64,000 nt of DNA. Source: Diphasiastrum complanatum (Eukaryota > Streptophyta > Lycopodiopsida > Lycopodiales > Lycopodiaceae). Each line of letters starts with the position of its first letter. Position 1 is the first letter of the stretch. The position numbers and the translations under genes are program-made. The stretch lies in the NCBI GenBank assembly GCA_029204225.1, contig CM055113.1, forward strand, positions 12,174,234 through 12,238,233. The letters are read 5' to 3'. The notes below the pieces were generated by a model, which was not told the DNA's origin, did no database searches, and saw only the letters and a list, made by a program, of their open reading frames with translations. Shown in pieces: positions 11,421 to 23,497 of the stretch.

Positions 11421-12948
11421 ATTTCAGTGTCAGATGTGGATGATAAGCATGTGTTTGATTATGAACTATGTTATCGCTCTCATGGTAACGAATCTCCACG
11501 TGACAACATTTCAATCATCTCCTTCTCCTATGATGCTTGATGTGCTTGGATCTATGTTTGAAGGTGGATAGGAAATACTTGCTACAAATTTGGCAGTGTT
11601 TCCAGGGAGCTATGCCACTTTTCATTTTCAGCATATTTTTTTATCTATGCTTGGATGCTAGTTTGCATTTAGGCATTTTGTCTTTGCATATTAGTGTTCA
11701 CATTCCATTTTAGGGTTAAATTTGGAAGAAATTTTGCTTGATTTGAGTGGATTTTTTGCTTGAAATCTATTCTGGTTGTTGAGCAAGGAAGGCTAGACAG
11801 ATCACCATTGTTAAGGTTCATTTGGATCTGAAGAAATTAGAGAAAAAAAAAATCATTCATTTCATGCTATTTTGGTGACAAAAGAGGCAAAATCTTTGTC
11901 AAACATTGATAATTTTTTTTTCATTTGCAACCAACCTTCGCTGACTTGCACCTTGATACAGTGAAGCTACAATTTGAAGGGAAAAGGTTACTTCCCAGCC
12001 AATTTCTAGAAACTGAAGAAAAACCACCAAAAAATGTTTAAAAAAATCCTAAAGCAAATAAATACTGGAAACCATTCTTTGCCTAGTCTATTGTATATAG
12101 ATCTGACTCAAATCTACTGATAGCCAAGTTGACAAAAATTAATTTTAAAAATAGAAGACTAAAGTGATTGTTTTACTAGTTGTTGGTAATCTTTTGTAGA
12201 AAGTTTTGCACCTTTCTGCAAGAATATCAATTCTATGACAGGAACTTTTGCCATAGTCACATTCAGTCAATCTTACTATTTTTGATAATCAATAAATTGG
12301 GCGAACATTAGGTCAAGGTTAGTTGTTATATTGAACTATTTTTGTCAAAAAAGTTCTCTTTTTTGTAAAAATAACAATATCACTCTTGAACCTTCGTCGA
12401 TTTGTTTGAGGTTTCAAATTTAGTAATTTATCATTTTGGAGCTAGTTATATCTGGATCTATCAAAAAGTTCATTTTAACCCTCAAAAAAACATTGTTTGC
12501 CAAAAGAACCTTCGTCAGTTCTACCTAGTTTCATTCTTGTTAGATCTATCTACTGTCAAATCTATTATCAAACATGCGAAGATTAGTTTTTTCTAAATTT
12601 GTCATAAAGAGCTAGTTAAGTGGATTTTTACCAAACATAATATTTAAAGAACCCTCATGGGATTGACCTTCCCCTAGGAAACCTTCGCCAGTATTATTTT
12701 TGAGTTCTGATCTATTCGATCTAGCTATTGACAAATTTGTGAAAGATTATGAATAGATTTGGTACCGATTCTAAGAACATTTCTATTTTAAGAGTGTCAT
12801 TTACTTGATCAAGATCTCTTGCTAAAGTTATAATTTGATTGATATCGAGTGATAAAATTTTTATAGGTCAGATCAGGAGATAAGTGAAAAATCTAGATCC
12901 AATATCATTGTCATCTATCTATTTTTTGTTCTGAAGTAGTATGTGAGA
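11421..12948. other. Non-coding stretch with a recurring ACCTTCGYC motif
   Basis: No gene. A short motif of the type AACCTTCGYYRRTT occurs near 11935, 12390, 12508 and 12680, in otherwise AT-rich sequence. This may be the long untranslated leader of the Ty3-type element that follows. Confidence 0.4.
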
Positions 12949-13305
12949 ATGGTAGATTCGAATTCTAAACTTGAAGTTGATGTACTCTCCCATATTGTTA
13001 CTAGAAGACCTCCTTGTTTTGAGCTACCTAAGTACAATGGATTATCTGATCTAGTTAGATTTCTCAAAATCTTTATTGAATCATGCAAAGTCTATGGTGA
13101 AGTTAATCCAGAGGATAAACTTAAATTATTTCCTATGTCCTTAACTAGAGTGGCACAAAATTGGTTCTACAATCAAGACTTGATGGAACGTTTAGATTGG
13201 AAAGTAGTTAAAATGGAAGATATACGTGAATTGAAACAGACTCTAGACCAGTTACAAGCCTTAGAAGCTAGCTTATCCCTAGGTCTCATGGCCTACAAAT
13301 GGTAA
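12949..13305 (+). pseudogene. Ty3-type gag N-terminal fragment
   Basis: An open frame from ATG 12949 (MVDSNSKLEVDVLSH) contains the gag core: KYNGLSDLVRFLKIFIESCK, then KLKLFPMSLTRVAQNWFYNQ. It is a better-preserved relative of the gag at 9172. After about 13265 it stops resembling gag, because the sequence switches to material that codes on the opposite strand (13279-13790). So this is a truncated piece with a rearrangement breakpoint. Confidence 0.75.
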
Positions 13306-13790
13306 CTTATCCTGACCCTTCGCCAAAGAAACTATATACCTATGCTGATTAGGCATTTTTGGAAGTTGTAGCTTTTTTACTAGGGTGAAATTGATGAAAT
13401 TATGGGCTGCCCCATCATCCACCATTACTCTTACTAATTTCCCATGCATGCGTACTAGGTCGTGAGGCCCAAATTTAGAGGGTCTCCCTAGCGTAGTAGT
13501 GGTCAATTGACAATGGTGCTCATGGTCTTCATGGAACACCTCTATTTCGATAGCTTTCGAATCAATGGAGAAAATCGTGGTTTGAACTAGGCGTACTTGT
13601 TATATATTTTTTTACTTGTATAACTATATGTCCCTTACCCATACAAATAAAACATGATCGTTCTTGTTTTGCTTTTTCATAATCTTCAGTTTTTAATGGT
13701 TGAACGATTGTAGGGTTTTTGAGGACCTTCATTAGATTAAAAATGATGGGGCAAGGGAGTATGGAGAACACAAGCAAAGAAGAGAGCAAA
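13279..13790 (-). pseudogene. Ty3-type gag end and aspartic protease fragment
   Basis: On the minus strand the order is gag C-terminus with a zinc knuckle (CFICMGKGHIVIQ, the last cysteine replaced), then, in another frame, a retropepsin-like domain: HGKLVRVMVDDGAAHNFINF and LVKKLQLP. The active-site DSGA/DTGA reads DDGA. Gag-protease order is normal, but there are frame changes near 13560. It lies head to head with the gag at 12949, so the two pieces were brought together by inversion or nested insertion. Confidence 0.7.
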
Positions 13791-13849
13791 AATATTTGCG
13801 GAATAGCTCTCCCGCTATAATGGGCTGCTAGATGCAAAAACACTCTAAT

Positions 13850-14440
13850 AGATTGTTGATGCTAATTGTAGTCATAGCTCAAGCACTCTATGCCCAACAG
13901 GATTTTATAAACTAGTTCATATTGACAAAAAAAAAAGAGTATAGTCCATTGAAGAGATCATAAATGGTTTGAGGTATTACCATAAATCATATTTCAATGA
14001 GAAATTCAGTTCTGAAACAAGTTGAAAAGCCAGTATGATAGCACAAGTTCCTCAAGCGTCAAAGACAGTCATCGTCTGATCAGAAGCTGAGGAGTCATAG
14101 ACGTCCGTGTTCTGATCAAAGTGAGTGAACAAGTGTTATCAAACATCAATGAAGTGCATTCAATCACAACAAGCATTCATCTACATTATACACAAATAGA
14201 AAAGTGTGATGTTGTTATATTACACTGAAGCACAACAAAAATAGTAGTTACAACCAGAATGACGGCGTAATTGGTGTGAAGAATTGAAAAAGATTATCTA
14301 TGTTAGATATAGGGGTCTTATGCTTTTTACATCAAGCATCTAGGTGTAGGATGTTGATAGGAATAAATTTGGCATCAAATTATGCATTTCCACTTGTAAT
14401 GCCACTATTGAGCTAAAATAGAGTAAGAGACTAAACACGT
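13850..14440. other. Intergenic stretch, no gene recognised
   Basis: AT-rich non-coding sequence. I saw no motif beyond short poly-A runs. Confidence 0.5.
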
Positions 14441-14485
14441 GCCAATTAGAGTGTAGACAAGTGTAGTGCTTTTGTTTGATGAATC

Positions 14486-14632
14486 TCAAGAGGTCCAATA
14501 GGATTTAGAGGTGGAACCTTGTGAGGTCCAATAGAAAATTGAGGTGTGCTTGAATATAGTCCAATAGAATTAAGAGGTGCATGGATCAATGGTCCAATAG
14601 GATCAAGAGGTGACAAAGTATGGTCCAATCAT
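14486..14632. repeat. Short degenerate repeats of GGTCCAATAGRAT
   Basis: GTCCAATAG followed by a GAGGTG-containing tail recurs five times (near 14490, 14526, 14557, 14591 and 14622). Spacing is irregular, 30-36 bases. The opposing open frame here (repeated SIGP/PIGPL) is a product of the repeat. Each unit contains CCAAT. Confidence 0.6.
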
Positions 14633-14659
14633 AGTTAAGCATAGTGGTAGCTCGTGAAC

Positions 14660-15002
14660 CTACTAGTATCATTGTACTCCTCATTTTGAATCTAATTGAT
14701 TTTGAGATTGAGTGGATTTTGAGTGTCATTGAATTTCTAGCTTTCTCTCTCTACCCGAGAGCTCATGATGTTTTTTCTCTCTCTACCCGAGGAGAGCAGC
14801 TTTTTTTTACTTAGAATACTTTTGGAACACTTCCCACACGTGTGAGTGAGAGTTGGAAGTGATTGAATGCATGTAGTAGTGTGTTTTTGCCATAGGATCT
14901 AAGATTGATCTTGAATCTCAATCTAATCTTAATCTTGGTGCATCTACACACCTTAGGAGATCACAAGTACATGTTGTGGACAATCCACACGTGTGAAATT
15001 CA
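14660..15002 (+). repeat. Solo LTR of the copia G family
   Basis: It shares CTCTCTACCCGAGGAGAG, the cccACACGTGTGa and CACGTGTGAAA-type elements, and the terminal GTGTGAAATTCA with the LTR of copia G (25442 upward, opposite strand). No copia primer site follows the terminal CA at 15002 and no coding region adjoins it. A solo LTR formed by LTR-LTR recombination is the simplest reading. The left end is approximate. Confidence 0.6.
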
Positions 15003-15227
15003 ATAACTGGGAGGCTCAAAATCATTCATCTCATGGACGGAGCATCACATAGAGTGTCTAAATGATCCATTTACAGACTTCATCCATGTATTAATTACAA
15101 TAAATGTTTGTCACCTACTTAGGCAAGTCATTGTACTTGTAGGTATTTGGCTTGTGTGACAACTATACATTGCGTACACGGTCAACCCGTAGGGAATGTT
15201 AATGCGGACGAGGATGTCACAAATTTT

Positions 15228-15810
15228 CTCACTTCGCATTTTAGGGAAGTGGTTGGGAACATTCCTCGTTGAAAATGGACAACCTTCAGGATTTTCTCTC
15301 TCTTCGCATTTTGCGAAAAACCGAAGGTGCCCTAGAATAGTTTAACTCTTGAAAATAGATGACCTTTTGCATTTTCTCTCTTTTCGAGATTTTGCGAAAA
15401 ATCCAAGGTGTCGTAAAAATAATTAAACTGTTGAACCATGTCAAAGTGTTGCATTTCAAAGAAATGCAAAAAACCTGAAGGTGCCATAAAATAGTTGAAT
15501 TTTTGGCGAACTGTCATTTCACATTTTTCGAAAAAAAACTCGAGGATGCTTTTGAAATAGTTTCTCATGAAATATAGTTACTGTTTGAACTATTGAGCTA
15601 TGCAAGTGTCGCATTTCGAGGAAATGCAAAAAAATCGAAGCTATTGAAAATAGTTCATTTTGTTGAAGTAAATGTTATGTCGCAGTTTGAGAAAATGCAA
15701 AAAAGCCGACAAATAATTTACTTCTTCGAAATACTTGAAAAGAAGTTGTTGACGAGAAATTGTCGCATTTTTTGGATGTCGCAAAAAGTGCAAAAAATGT
15801 GAGCTATGCA
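15228..15810. repeat. Array of about eight hairpin-forming modules, 65-90 bp spacing
   Basis: Modules contain TCGCATTT or TTGCATTT, a short loop, then AAATGCAA or TTGCGAAA, often followed by CGAAGGTGCC. They start near 15232, 15304, 15369, 15449, 15520, 15609, 15680 and 15764. The clearest is 15449-15469, with a 9-bp perfect stem and a 3-base loop. The same sequence types occur inside the LTR of copia B (18690-18910) and at 22540-22640. Confidence 0.7.
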
Positions 15811-16014
15811 GAAAAATAGACTGTGTTGAAACATAGTGTATTTCTGCATATTTGTTCTAAATACTAATTCGTGGAAGTCCTTGAAGATGGCCAAGTTTTC
15901 AATGACTTCAAGTTGTGGAACTTAACATCTGAACCTGAAATTATGATAGGATTGGTTAGTCATAAAGTGCATTTTAATAGTATCTTCAACATGGTGAGAT
16001 GTAACAATGATTAA

Positions 16015-16168
16015 TGATTTGTAATTTAACAATGATTCTTTGATTTGTATTCTAGCAATTATCATTTTGTTGATTGATTTGTAATGTAACAATGATTCTT
16101 TGATTTGTATTCTAGCAATTATCATTTTGTTGATTGATTTGTAATGTAACAATGATTCTTTGATATGA
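16015..16168. repeat. 60-bp tandem repeat, about 2.5 nearly identical units
   Basis: The unit GTAATRTAACAATGATTCTT and following bases repeats with exact 60-base period at 16021, 16081 and 16141. The first two copies differ at about one position, so the duplication is recent compared with its surroundings. Confidence 0.9.
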
Positions 16169-16516
16169 TTTGGTTTTCATTGTATGCTTTTATAGAGGAA
16201 AAAAGAGGTGCATCTTAGAAGGAATTATAGATCATCCAAACAATAGATGAGGTATGTTTTTTCATCTTGAATTGATGTTTTTATTTGTTTTTTATTGTTT
16301 GTATATATGTACAACAAATTTATACAAGATGAAATAGAAAAACATAAACAATAAACAATCATTCCATAGATAATCAAATAGAGATGATCAAATACAAAAG
16401 TTTATATTCATAATCCAAAAAAGTGTACATATTCGCATCTAATTCTTAAAAAAGACTTTGATGCTAATACCTTTTTTTTTTTTTTTTTTACTTTTGCAAA
16501 TAATAAAACTACATCA
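16169..16516. other. AT-rich intergenic stretch
   Basis: No gene. A poly-T run of about 20 lies at 16471-16489. Confidence 0.5.
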
Positions 16517-16990
16517 AATCTAAGAAGTAACTATAGGCTTCTTAGTCTTTGCTCTCTTCTCCCTCATCGTCGTCCGAAGTCGAATTTTGTCCTTCGAGTA
16601 CAATATATCAAGTCTCTTGTTTTTGTCCCCTTGTTTTTGTTGCTCCCGAGGGTTAAACAAATCGTGACCAAAGTATTTAAGAGTAAGGTCATGCAATCTA
16701 TTGATGACGACCTTACCCCTAATGTCCACAATGATGGAACTGTCCTCATCAAGGTCATAGAAAACATTCATGGAATCTTTCGACGACATCTCGGTCAAAA
16801 CAAATCCATGATCTTGTTGATCGGATTCTCCTTTGGAAAGACAAAAGTATTTCATCCTTTACTTTTCCTCGGGAGATAGCATAGTATAAAAATCTTGCAC
16901 TTTATCAAAATCCAATCCCGAGGCTTGTCCTCTTGCACCGTAAGAGGATCTTGGCCTCCTCCTTGATGCTCCACTACCACTAGTAGACAT
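16517..16990 (-). pseudogene. Unknown small basic protein gene with one internal stop
   Basis: From ATG at 16990 the minus strand reads MSTSGSGASRRRPRSSYGAR, then LDFDKVQDFYTMLSPEEK, a TAA stop about 40 codons in, and without any frame change continues as RMKYFCLSKGESDQQDHGF through DLDEDSSIIVDIRGKVVIN to KRAKTKKPIVTS and a stop at 16517. Total is about 157 codons: a basic Ser/Arg-rich start, an acidic middle, and a Lys/Arg-rich end. I recognise no family. Because the same frame stays open on both sides of the stop, this is probably a recently broken gene. Alternatives are translation from the inner ATG at 16862, or a transposon ORF. A CT-rich microsatellite lies just upstream on the coding strand. 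Confidence 0.5.
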
Positions 16991-17188
16991 GAGTATTGAG
17001 AGAAAGATATGAAGGTGTGAAAAGAACTTGAAAAGATATCAAATGTGAAAAATGAAAAAGTGTGTGTGTGTGAGATGTGTGAGAGAGAGTGAGAAAGAGA
17101 AGCAAACTTCTAAATGTGTGAAAAATGAAAAGTAGATATGAAAGAGTGTGTGAGAGAAAAAGAGAGATTGGAGATTGGAGAGTGAAAA

Positions 17189-18200
<1,012 letters not shown>

Positions 18201-18204
18201 TTGT

Positions 18205-19032
18205 ATCGATTCAAAAAAACAAAATCAGATGCTAATGAGCACAAGACAATAGCGGATAGAAACCGCACACTCTAAGTTGTCTCTGAGTAACTAAGAAATA
18301 ACTCTGATAATAAGCAGCTCTGTTGATAAGCAGTAGCGCAATAGCAACTCTAAAATAAATCTCTAAAGAACTGAACTAGAATGCTCAAAAGAAAAAGAGT
18401 TCAATCTTGAAAGCTTGATAGAGAGAGCTAACAATACAATATTTCTGATCGTGAATAATTCAAATTTTCAGAACTTTTCAACACATTAAAAGTGATGTAT
18501 GAACAACTGATTTATGCTTAGAAATTAGGTCATCAATTGCGATTGCTAGTTGACTGGTAACCGCTGGCATTCATCCAGTTCCTTCTCAGAAATTGATTAC
18601 TGATAAGTGGTGGAAATTGGCCGTAAACAGTCTGTTTGCATAAATGAACGATAATTGTCACTCTGCAGAAATGAATATAAATTTTTATAGTTTTGCGAAA
18701 AACCCGACAATCTCCTTAAAAGCCTTTTAGGGTAGCTCCTGAGTTTGCCATAGTCATTTTCTTAACGTTTGAGGCACTTTGAAAAATGTGAAAAATGCGA
18801 CACTGCATATTTACTCATAAATCATGACAGACGAAAAAGCCGACACTGCATTTTTACACCCAATTCCTGACAGACGACATTGTCGCAAAAATGCAAAAAA
18901 TGCGACACTATAATCAAACTCCATGTAATTCTGTAAACTATAAAAATGCACGGGAAAATCCACAGAATTGGATAAAATTGGATTAAGATTAAAACCAATT
19001 AGTTGATTAGTAAGAAGGAGAATAATCCAACA
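18205..19032 (-). repeat. 3' LTR of copia B
   Basis: On the minus strand a purine tract (AAGAGGGAG, 19033-19041) is followed by TGTTGGATTATT at 19032, the usual copia PPT-LTR junction, directly after the pol stop codon. The LTR contains several copies of TGTCGCATTTTTTGCA-like hairpin sequence (18690-18910). The segment 18233-18270 matches a segment at 40757-40790, which lets the far end be placed only roughly. Confidence 0.7.
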
Positions 19033-19036
19033 CTCC

Positions 19037-19620
19037 CTCTTAATCTGAATCCATAAATGCCTTGACCTTTAGACTTAGTTCCACACAAAATCTTTTGTGT
19101 GCTTCCAAGCTTAATGCTTTGGTAACAATATTTGCTGTCATATCTTGCGTTCTACAGTACTGCAATCTGACCTCTTCATTGAGAACTTTGCTTCTGATGA
19201 AGTGATACTTGAGTTCAATGTGCTTACTCCTAGAATGAAATCTAGGGTTGGCTGACAAGGCAATGACACTTTGATTATCACAAAATAATGTTGTCGGAGC
19301 ATATTGATTCAGATTAATATTTGAGAGTAAGTTCCTCAACCAAATTGCTTTCTTTGTGGTTTGAGAGGCTGCAATATACTCTGATTCAGTGGAAGATAGA
19401 GCTATGGAAGGTTGTTTGTGACTGTTCCAGAAAATTGGACCATTGTTGAGAAAGAATGTAGATCCAGAGGTGGATTTACGAGTGTCTGCATCTCCTGTCC
19501 AACTTGCATCTGTATAACCAATGAGTAAATTGAGTTTGTCATTCCCGACTGCTCCATAACAAATGCAAAAGTTCATAGTAGCTCAAAGATATCTCATGAC
19601 TCTGATAAGAGCCTTCCAAT
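19037..19620 (-). pseudogene. Copia B RNase H
   Basis: The 178-codon frame (19576-19040) has the whole copia RNase H block: GYTDASWTGDADTRKSTSG, KQPSIALSSTESEYIAAS, WLRNLLSNINLNQY, FCDNQSVIALSANPRFHSRS, KHIELKYHFIRSKVLNEEV and TANIVTKALS. The acidic residues of the active site (the D in TDAS, the E in STESEY, and the D in CDNQS) are all present. It is cut from RT by a stop just upstream. The same family occurs as copia C. Confidence 0.9.
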
Positions 19621-20540
19621 GTGTTATAATAGAGCTAGTCAGAAACTGAATGAGAGAGCTGACTGCAAAAGCTATGTCTGGCCTAGTACAGATCATGGCG
19701 TACATAAGAGATCCTATAATAGGATGATAGGGGTACTCACGCATCTGTTGTTTCTCATGAATTGTTTGAGAACACTGGTCCTTTGACAATTTGATACCTG
19801 GTTCCATTGGTGAGAGAGCTAACTTGCAATTAATCCGATTATATCTGACTAACATGTTGTAGAAGTACCTTTGTTGAGTAATGTAGATCAACTTTTGTTT
19901 TCTGTCTCTATGGATTTGAATACCAAGGCAGAAATGAGCTTCACCCAGATCAGTCATGTCGAATTCAGAAGATAGCATTATCTTGGCCTCTGTTATCAGA
20001 TCGGTACTATTGCTAAAAAGCAATATATTATCCACATATAAAGTGATAATGATAAATGACTGCTGCACTGTCTTGAAGTAAACAATAGAATCTGAAGAGC
20101 TTGGTGTGTAGCCGTGATCAATAAGGAAAGTATTGGTCCTTTGAAACCATGCTCGAGCAGATTGCTTCAAGCCATAAAGTGCCTTATGGAGTTTACACAC
20201 ATGATTGTGTTTATCGTCGATAATATAACCTTCGGGTTGCACCATGTAGATGTCTTCTTCAATAATTCCATTGAGATATGTTGCCTGTACATCCATTTGA
20301 TGTATTTCCAAATTTGCTGCAGCAACAAACGATAATAAAAGTCGAATAGAAGAATGGTTGACTACTGGACTGAAGGTATCAGTGTAATCGACATTGTATA
20401 CTTGAAAAAATCCTCTGGCAACAAGTCGTGTCTTTGTTTTGTCAATGCTTCCGTCTGCTTTATATTTGACTTTGAAAATCCATTTGCAATCAACTACGTT
20501 TCTGCTAGCAGGTAATTCGACAATTGTCCATGTCTAGTTC
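19583..20540 (-). pseudogene. Copia B reverse transcriptase
   Basis: The intact part reads MEIHQMDVQATYLNGIIEED, YKALYGLKQ-type motif (LHKALYGLKQSARAWF), then the catalytic motif as YVDNILLFS, where the second aspartate of YVDD is Asn. That change alone should abolish polymerase activity. The upstream portion (20311-20540) is in another frame: WTIVELPASRNVVDCKWIFK. It ends with GSLMYAMICTRPDIAFAVS and HWKALIRVMRYL. Confidence 0.9.
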
Positions 20541-21700
20541 TTGATAAAAGATGAATACTCTTTATTCATAACTTCTTTCTAGAGATTTGAATTAGGCTGA
20601 CTGAGTGCCTCTTGGATAGACGTCGGTTCTTGAACAAGGTAGGCTGTAGACTCATTGATATACTTGTGAGGTGGTCTGCTAGTTCTTGATGATCTTCTAG
20701 GTGATAGAGGTTGATCATTTCCATCATACTGTAGTTGCTGAATTGCAACATCATCATCTTCTGATCAGTCACTAGTAGGTTGTTCGTGGAGAGTAGAAGA
20801 GCTCGGGCCTTCAAAGGGTATAGTCAACTGAGGAACTGGAAAGTTCAATATGTTAGGTGAAGCTGACTGGTTGGCTGGATGGGCTGTGTCTTTTCCCTTG
20901 AGGTCTTGAAACTAATCTTCAATGAAGATGACATCCCGGCTAGTGAATATCTTTGACTCGATAGGATCGAACAACTTGTAGGCTTGATCTGAAGTAGTGT
21001 ACCTAATGAAAATGCATTTGATACTCTGAAAGTCGAGCTTCTTCCTAAGATCACAATGAATCTCTGCAAAAGCAGTACATCCAAAAACTCGTAAGTTTGA
21101 TAGAGAAGGTTTGGTACCTGTTCAAACTTCGAATGGTGTTTTGCTTGAGAGACCGTTAGTAGGACATCTGTTTTGAATATAGGTTGTCGTTGAAATAGCT
21201 TCAGTCCAGAAGGACTTCGGAAGTGTAGCATGTGATAACATGCACTTTTCCAATTCAACTAAGGTTCTGTTCTTTCTCTCAACAAGACCATTTGATTGAG
21301 GCAAATAGGAGGTGATGTATTGTTGCTCAATGCCATTGTTAAGGCATTACTCCTTGAATTCGGTGGAGATGTATTCTCCCTCGTTATCTAACCTCAATGC
21401 TTTGATTCTTTTGTCAGTTTGATTCTCAATATGCTCCTTGAATTGCCTGAATTTGATGAAGGCCTCTGATTTCTACTTAATGAAATAAACAGTTGTTCTT
21501 CTAGAGAACTCGTCAATAAAAGTAATAAAATACTTTGCATCTAATAATAAATGAGTTTGCATAGGTCCACAAATATCCGAATGAACAACATCTAACAGAC
21601 AGGGAGATCAAGCTTTTGCTGCATGCCTATGGTTTGATCTTAAAGGAATCCTAGCTTGCTTTCCAAAAAAAAACAGCTATGACAGACAGGGAGATCAACC
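20541..21700 (-). pseudogene. Copia B integrase
   Basis: The end of the catalytic core is clear at 21304-21122: MPQSNGLVERKNRTLVELEK with the catalytic Glu, then LPKSFWTEAISTTTYIQNRC and SSKTPFEV. The C-terminal region continues in other frames down to about 20566. Upstream, 21700-21320 gives further core pieces including an LRLDNEGEYIS-type segment. Several frame changes and stops make it non-functional. Confidence 0.8.
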
Positions 21701-22440
21701 TTATCAGTAGGATAGCGAGATCTAAAACCATGGATTGTCTGGACATGTTCAAAATAGATGCATGATTCAAGTGTCGTAAGCGATGATGCCATATGCTTTA
21801 TTGACTGAAACAAAGGTTTTTAAGACTTGACTAGATTCAGAATAACAATGTGCCAATCTATATAAGTATTCCTACCTCTTGCCGAGTGTAAGAATCTTGT
21901 TACTCCTATCAATAATTTTGCATTGATTAGATTCGAATTCTACCTTATGTCCTAAATCTATAATTCTACTCACTGATAACAGTTTTGTAGAAAGTTTAGG
22001 AACATATAAAACCTTTGATAGTAGTTTGAACTGATCATGTTGAAATCACAATCTTATAGTACCTTAACCTTCAATAGTGTGAGTATTATTGTCACCAAGA
22101 TGAACAAATTTCTTCATGCTATAAGGTATGTAGGAGTTGAAAATCTCACGCTGATTGGTCATATGTTGAGTTGCTCCAAAATCTAGAAACCATGAATCAT
22201 CCAAAATTGCATTTTGGTCTTTGACCATTAATGCGCCTTCGTCCACTTCGACCTGGGGAGATGATGAGACTATGTTTGCTTGTTGATCAGGTTGCTTGGG
22301 TACATTCTTTGCTTAGAAAATTCGACAATCCTTGATCTCGTGGTTATTGCGCTTGCAATCCTTGCAAAACATCTTCTTCTTCGATTGTAGATATGATGAT
22401 TGTGCTTGACTTTGAGTCTGTTTCTGATTCGTTGCATCCT
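21701..22440 (-). pseudogene. Copia B gag C-terminus, zinc knuckle and protease
   Basis: The minus strand shows a perfect CCHC knuckle, CKDCKRNNHEIKDC (about 22365-22320), a protease with the unusual active site DFGATQHMT (about 22175), in place of DSGAT, and the following block LYVPKLSTKLLSV and CKIIDRSNKI of the pre-integrase region. Upstream of about 22445 the gag frame ends abruptly and unrelated sequence begins, so most of gag is missing from this copy. Confidence 0.8.
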
Positions 22441-22445
22441 GAAAA

Positions 22446-23084
22446 TAGTTGAAGACCAACTACATGTTTTGGACCTTTGTATTTTTCACACTTTTCACTT
22501 TTGCCTTAAAGACAGTTTTTATGTACCTTCGTCTTTTTCGCCTTCTTCACATTTTTTGCACCTTCGGAAAAAATGCGACATAGTGACCAAAATCCATTCT
22601 AGGCCTAACTTACATTTCAAGGCACCTTCGGGTTTTTCCAATAGAGGAGGCAATAGACTGACATCACCAACTTATCATCAACTCTAAAAAATAGCTGGAC
22701 AACAGAATATCCAAAGGGCAGTTACCTACTTTGTAAATACATAAGAGCATGAAATGCTTGTAAGATATTTCTGAAGACACATGTAAATATATACTACTGG
22801 CTGAATTAAGCTAAGTGTTAAGAAATTTTTGTTTTAACATTAACTAGAGTTCTTCTATAGCCAACGTTATTATGCTCAACAAGCTGAAGTTATTACTTCA
22901 GGCCATTGTACTCATTGTCGATATTAATCAGATTGCAATTTTTCTGTCTCACTATTGTATTGTTCTTCTGCACAATTTGTATGAATGATTCGTCTTGAAT
23001 ATATCTATTGCTAACTGTTGCATTCCCGATCCTACACGCCTACGCTTAAAGCCTCAAGCTTCCGTTGCCGGTCATCACCATGTT
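22446..23084. other. Non-coding LTR-like sequence between copia B and copia G
   Basis: No gene. The part at 22540-22640 has AAAATGCGACA and ACCTTCGG motifs like the copia B LTR and the hairpin array at 15.2 kb. The rest, to 23084, could be an LTR remnant. At 23084 the sequence changes to the truncated pol of copia G. Confidence 0.4.
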
Positions 23085-23479
23085 TTACAATAGAGGAGGC
23101 TCCTCCTCAAACCTCGACCCCTTCACATCTTGATAATATTCAGTAGATATGATTTGAGATGCATCTTGAGATGCTTTGATCTTGGCCCCTTTCGAGGTTG
23201 AATGTAGATCTTCATAAAGTATGACATCTTCACTCTCAATCACTTTTGAAATAGAGAGTATAACGACTTTATAGGCCTCCTTGGTGGATAAGCATCCAAC
23301 CATGATCCATGAGGTTGGATCATCCTTCCTCCTTGTTTCCAAGGGAATATGTGCAAAGCAAGAACTTCCAAAGACACTAAGGTGATTACCTTAGGCTTCT
23401 TAAATAATACTGCATATGGTGTATTTCCTCCACAAGCTCCAACACTCCTCAAAGCTTTGATCTTCAATGAGAATTCCAT
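23085..23479 (-). pseudogene. Copia G integrase C-terminal remnant
   Basis: Two overlapping frames carry GACGGNTPYAVLFKK (the NRxxxxTPYELxxGRKP block) and DPTSWIMVGCLSTKEAYKVV with ESEDVILYEDLH, which matches the region near the end of integrase (KCIFLGYSxxxKGYKCYDP, then SRDVVFDE). It is joined almost directly to the Gag-protease frame at 23498, so most of integrase is deleted. No RT or RNase H follows. Confidence 0.7.
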
Positions 23480-23497
23480 CTCAACATATGCTTTGAA

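Noticed and set aside
14835-14995. CACACGTGTG as a Rho-independent terminator stem
   Set aside because: The palindrome has no loop or T-run and lies in plant LTR sequence.
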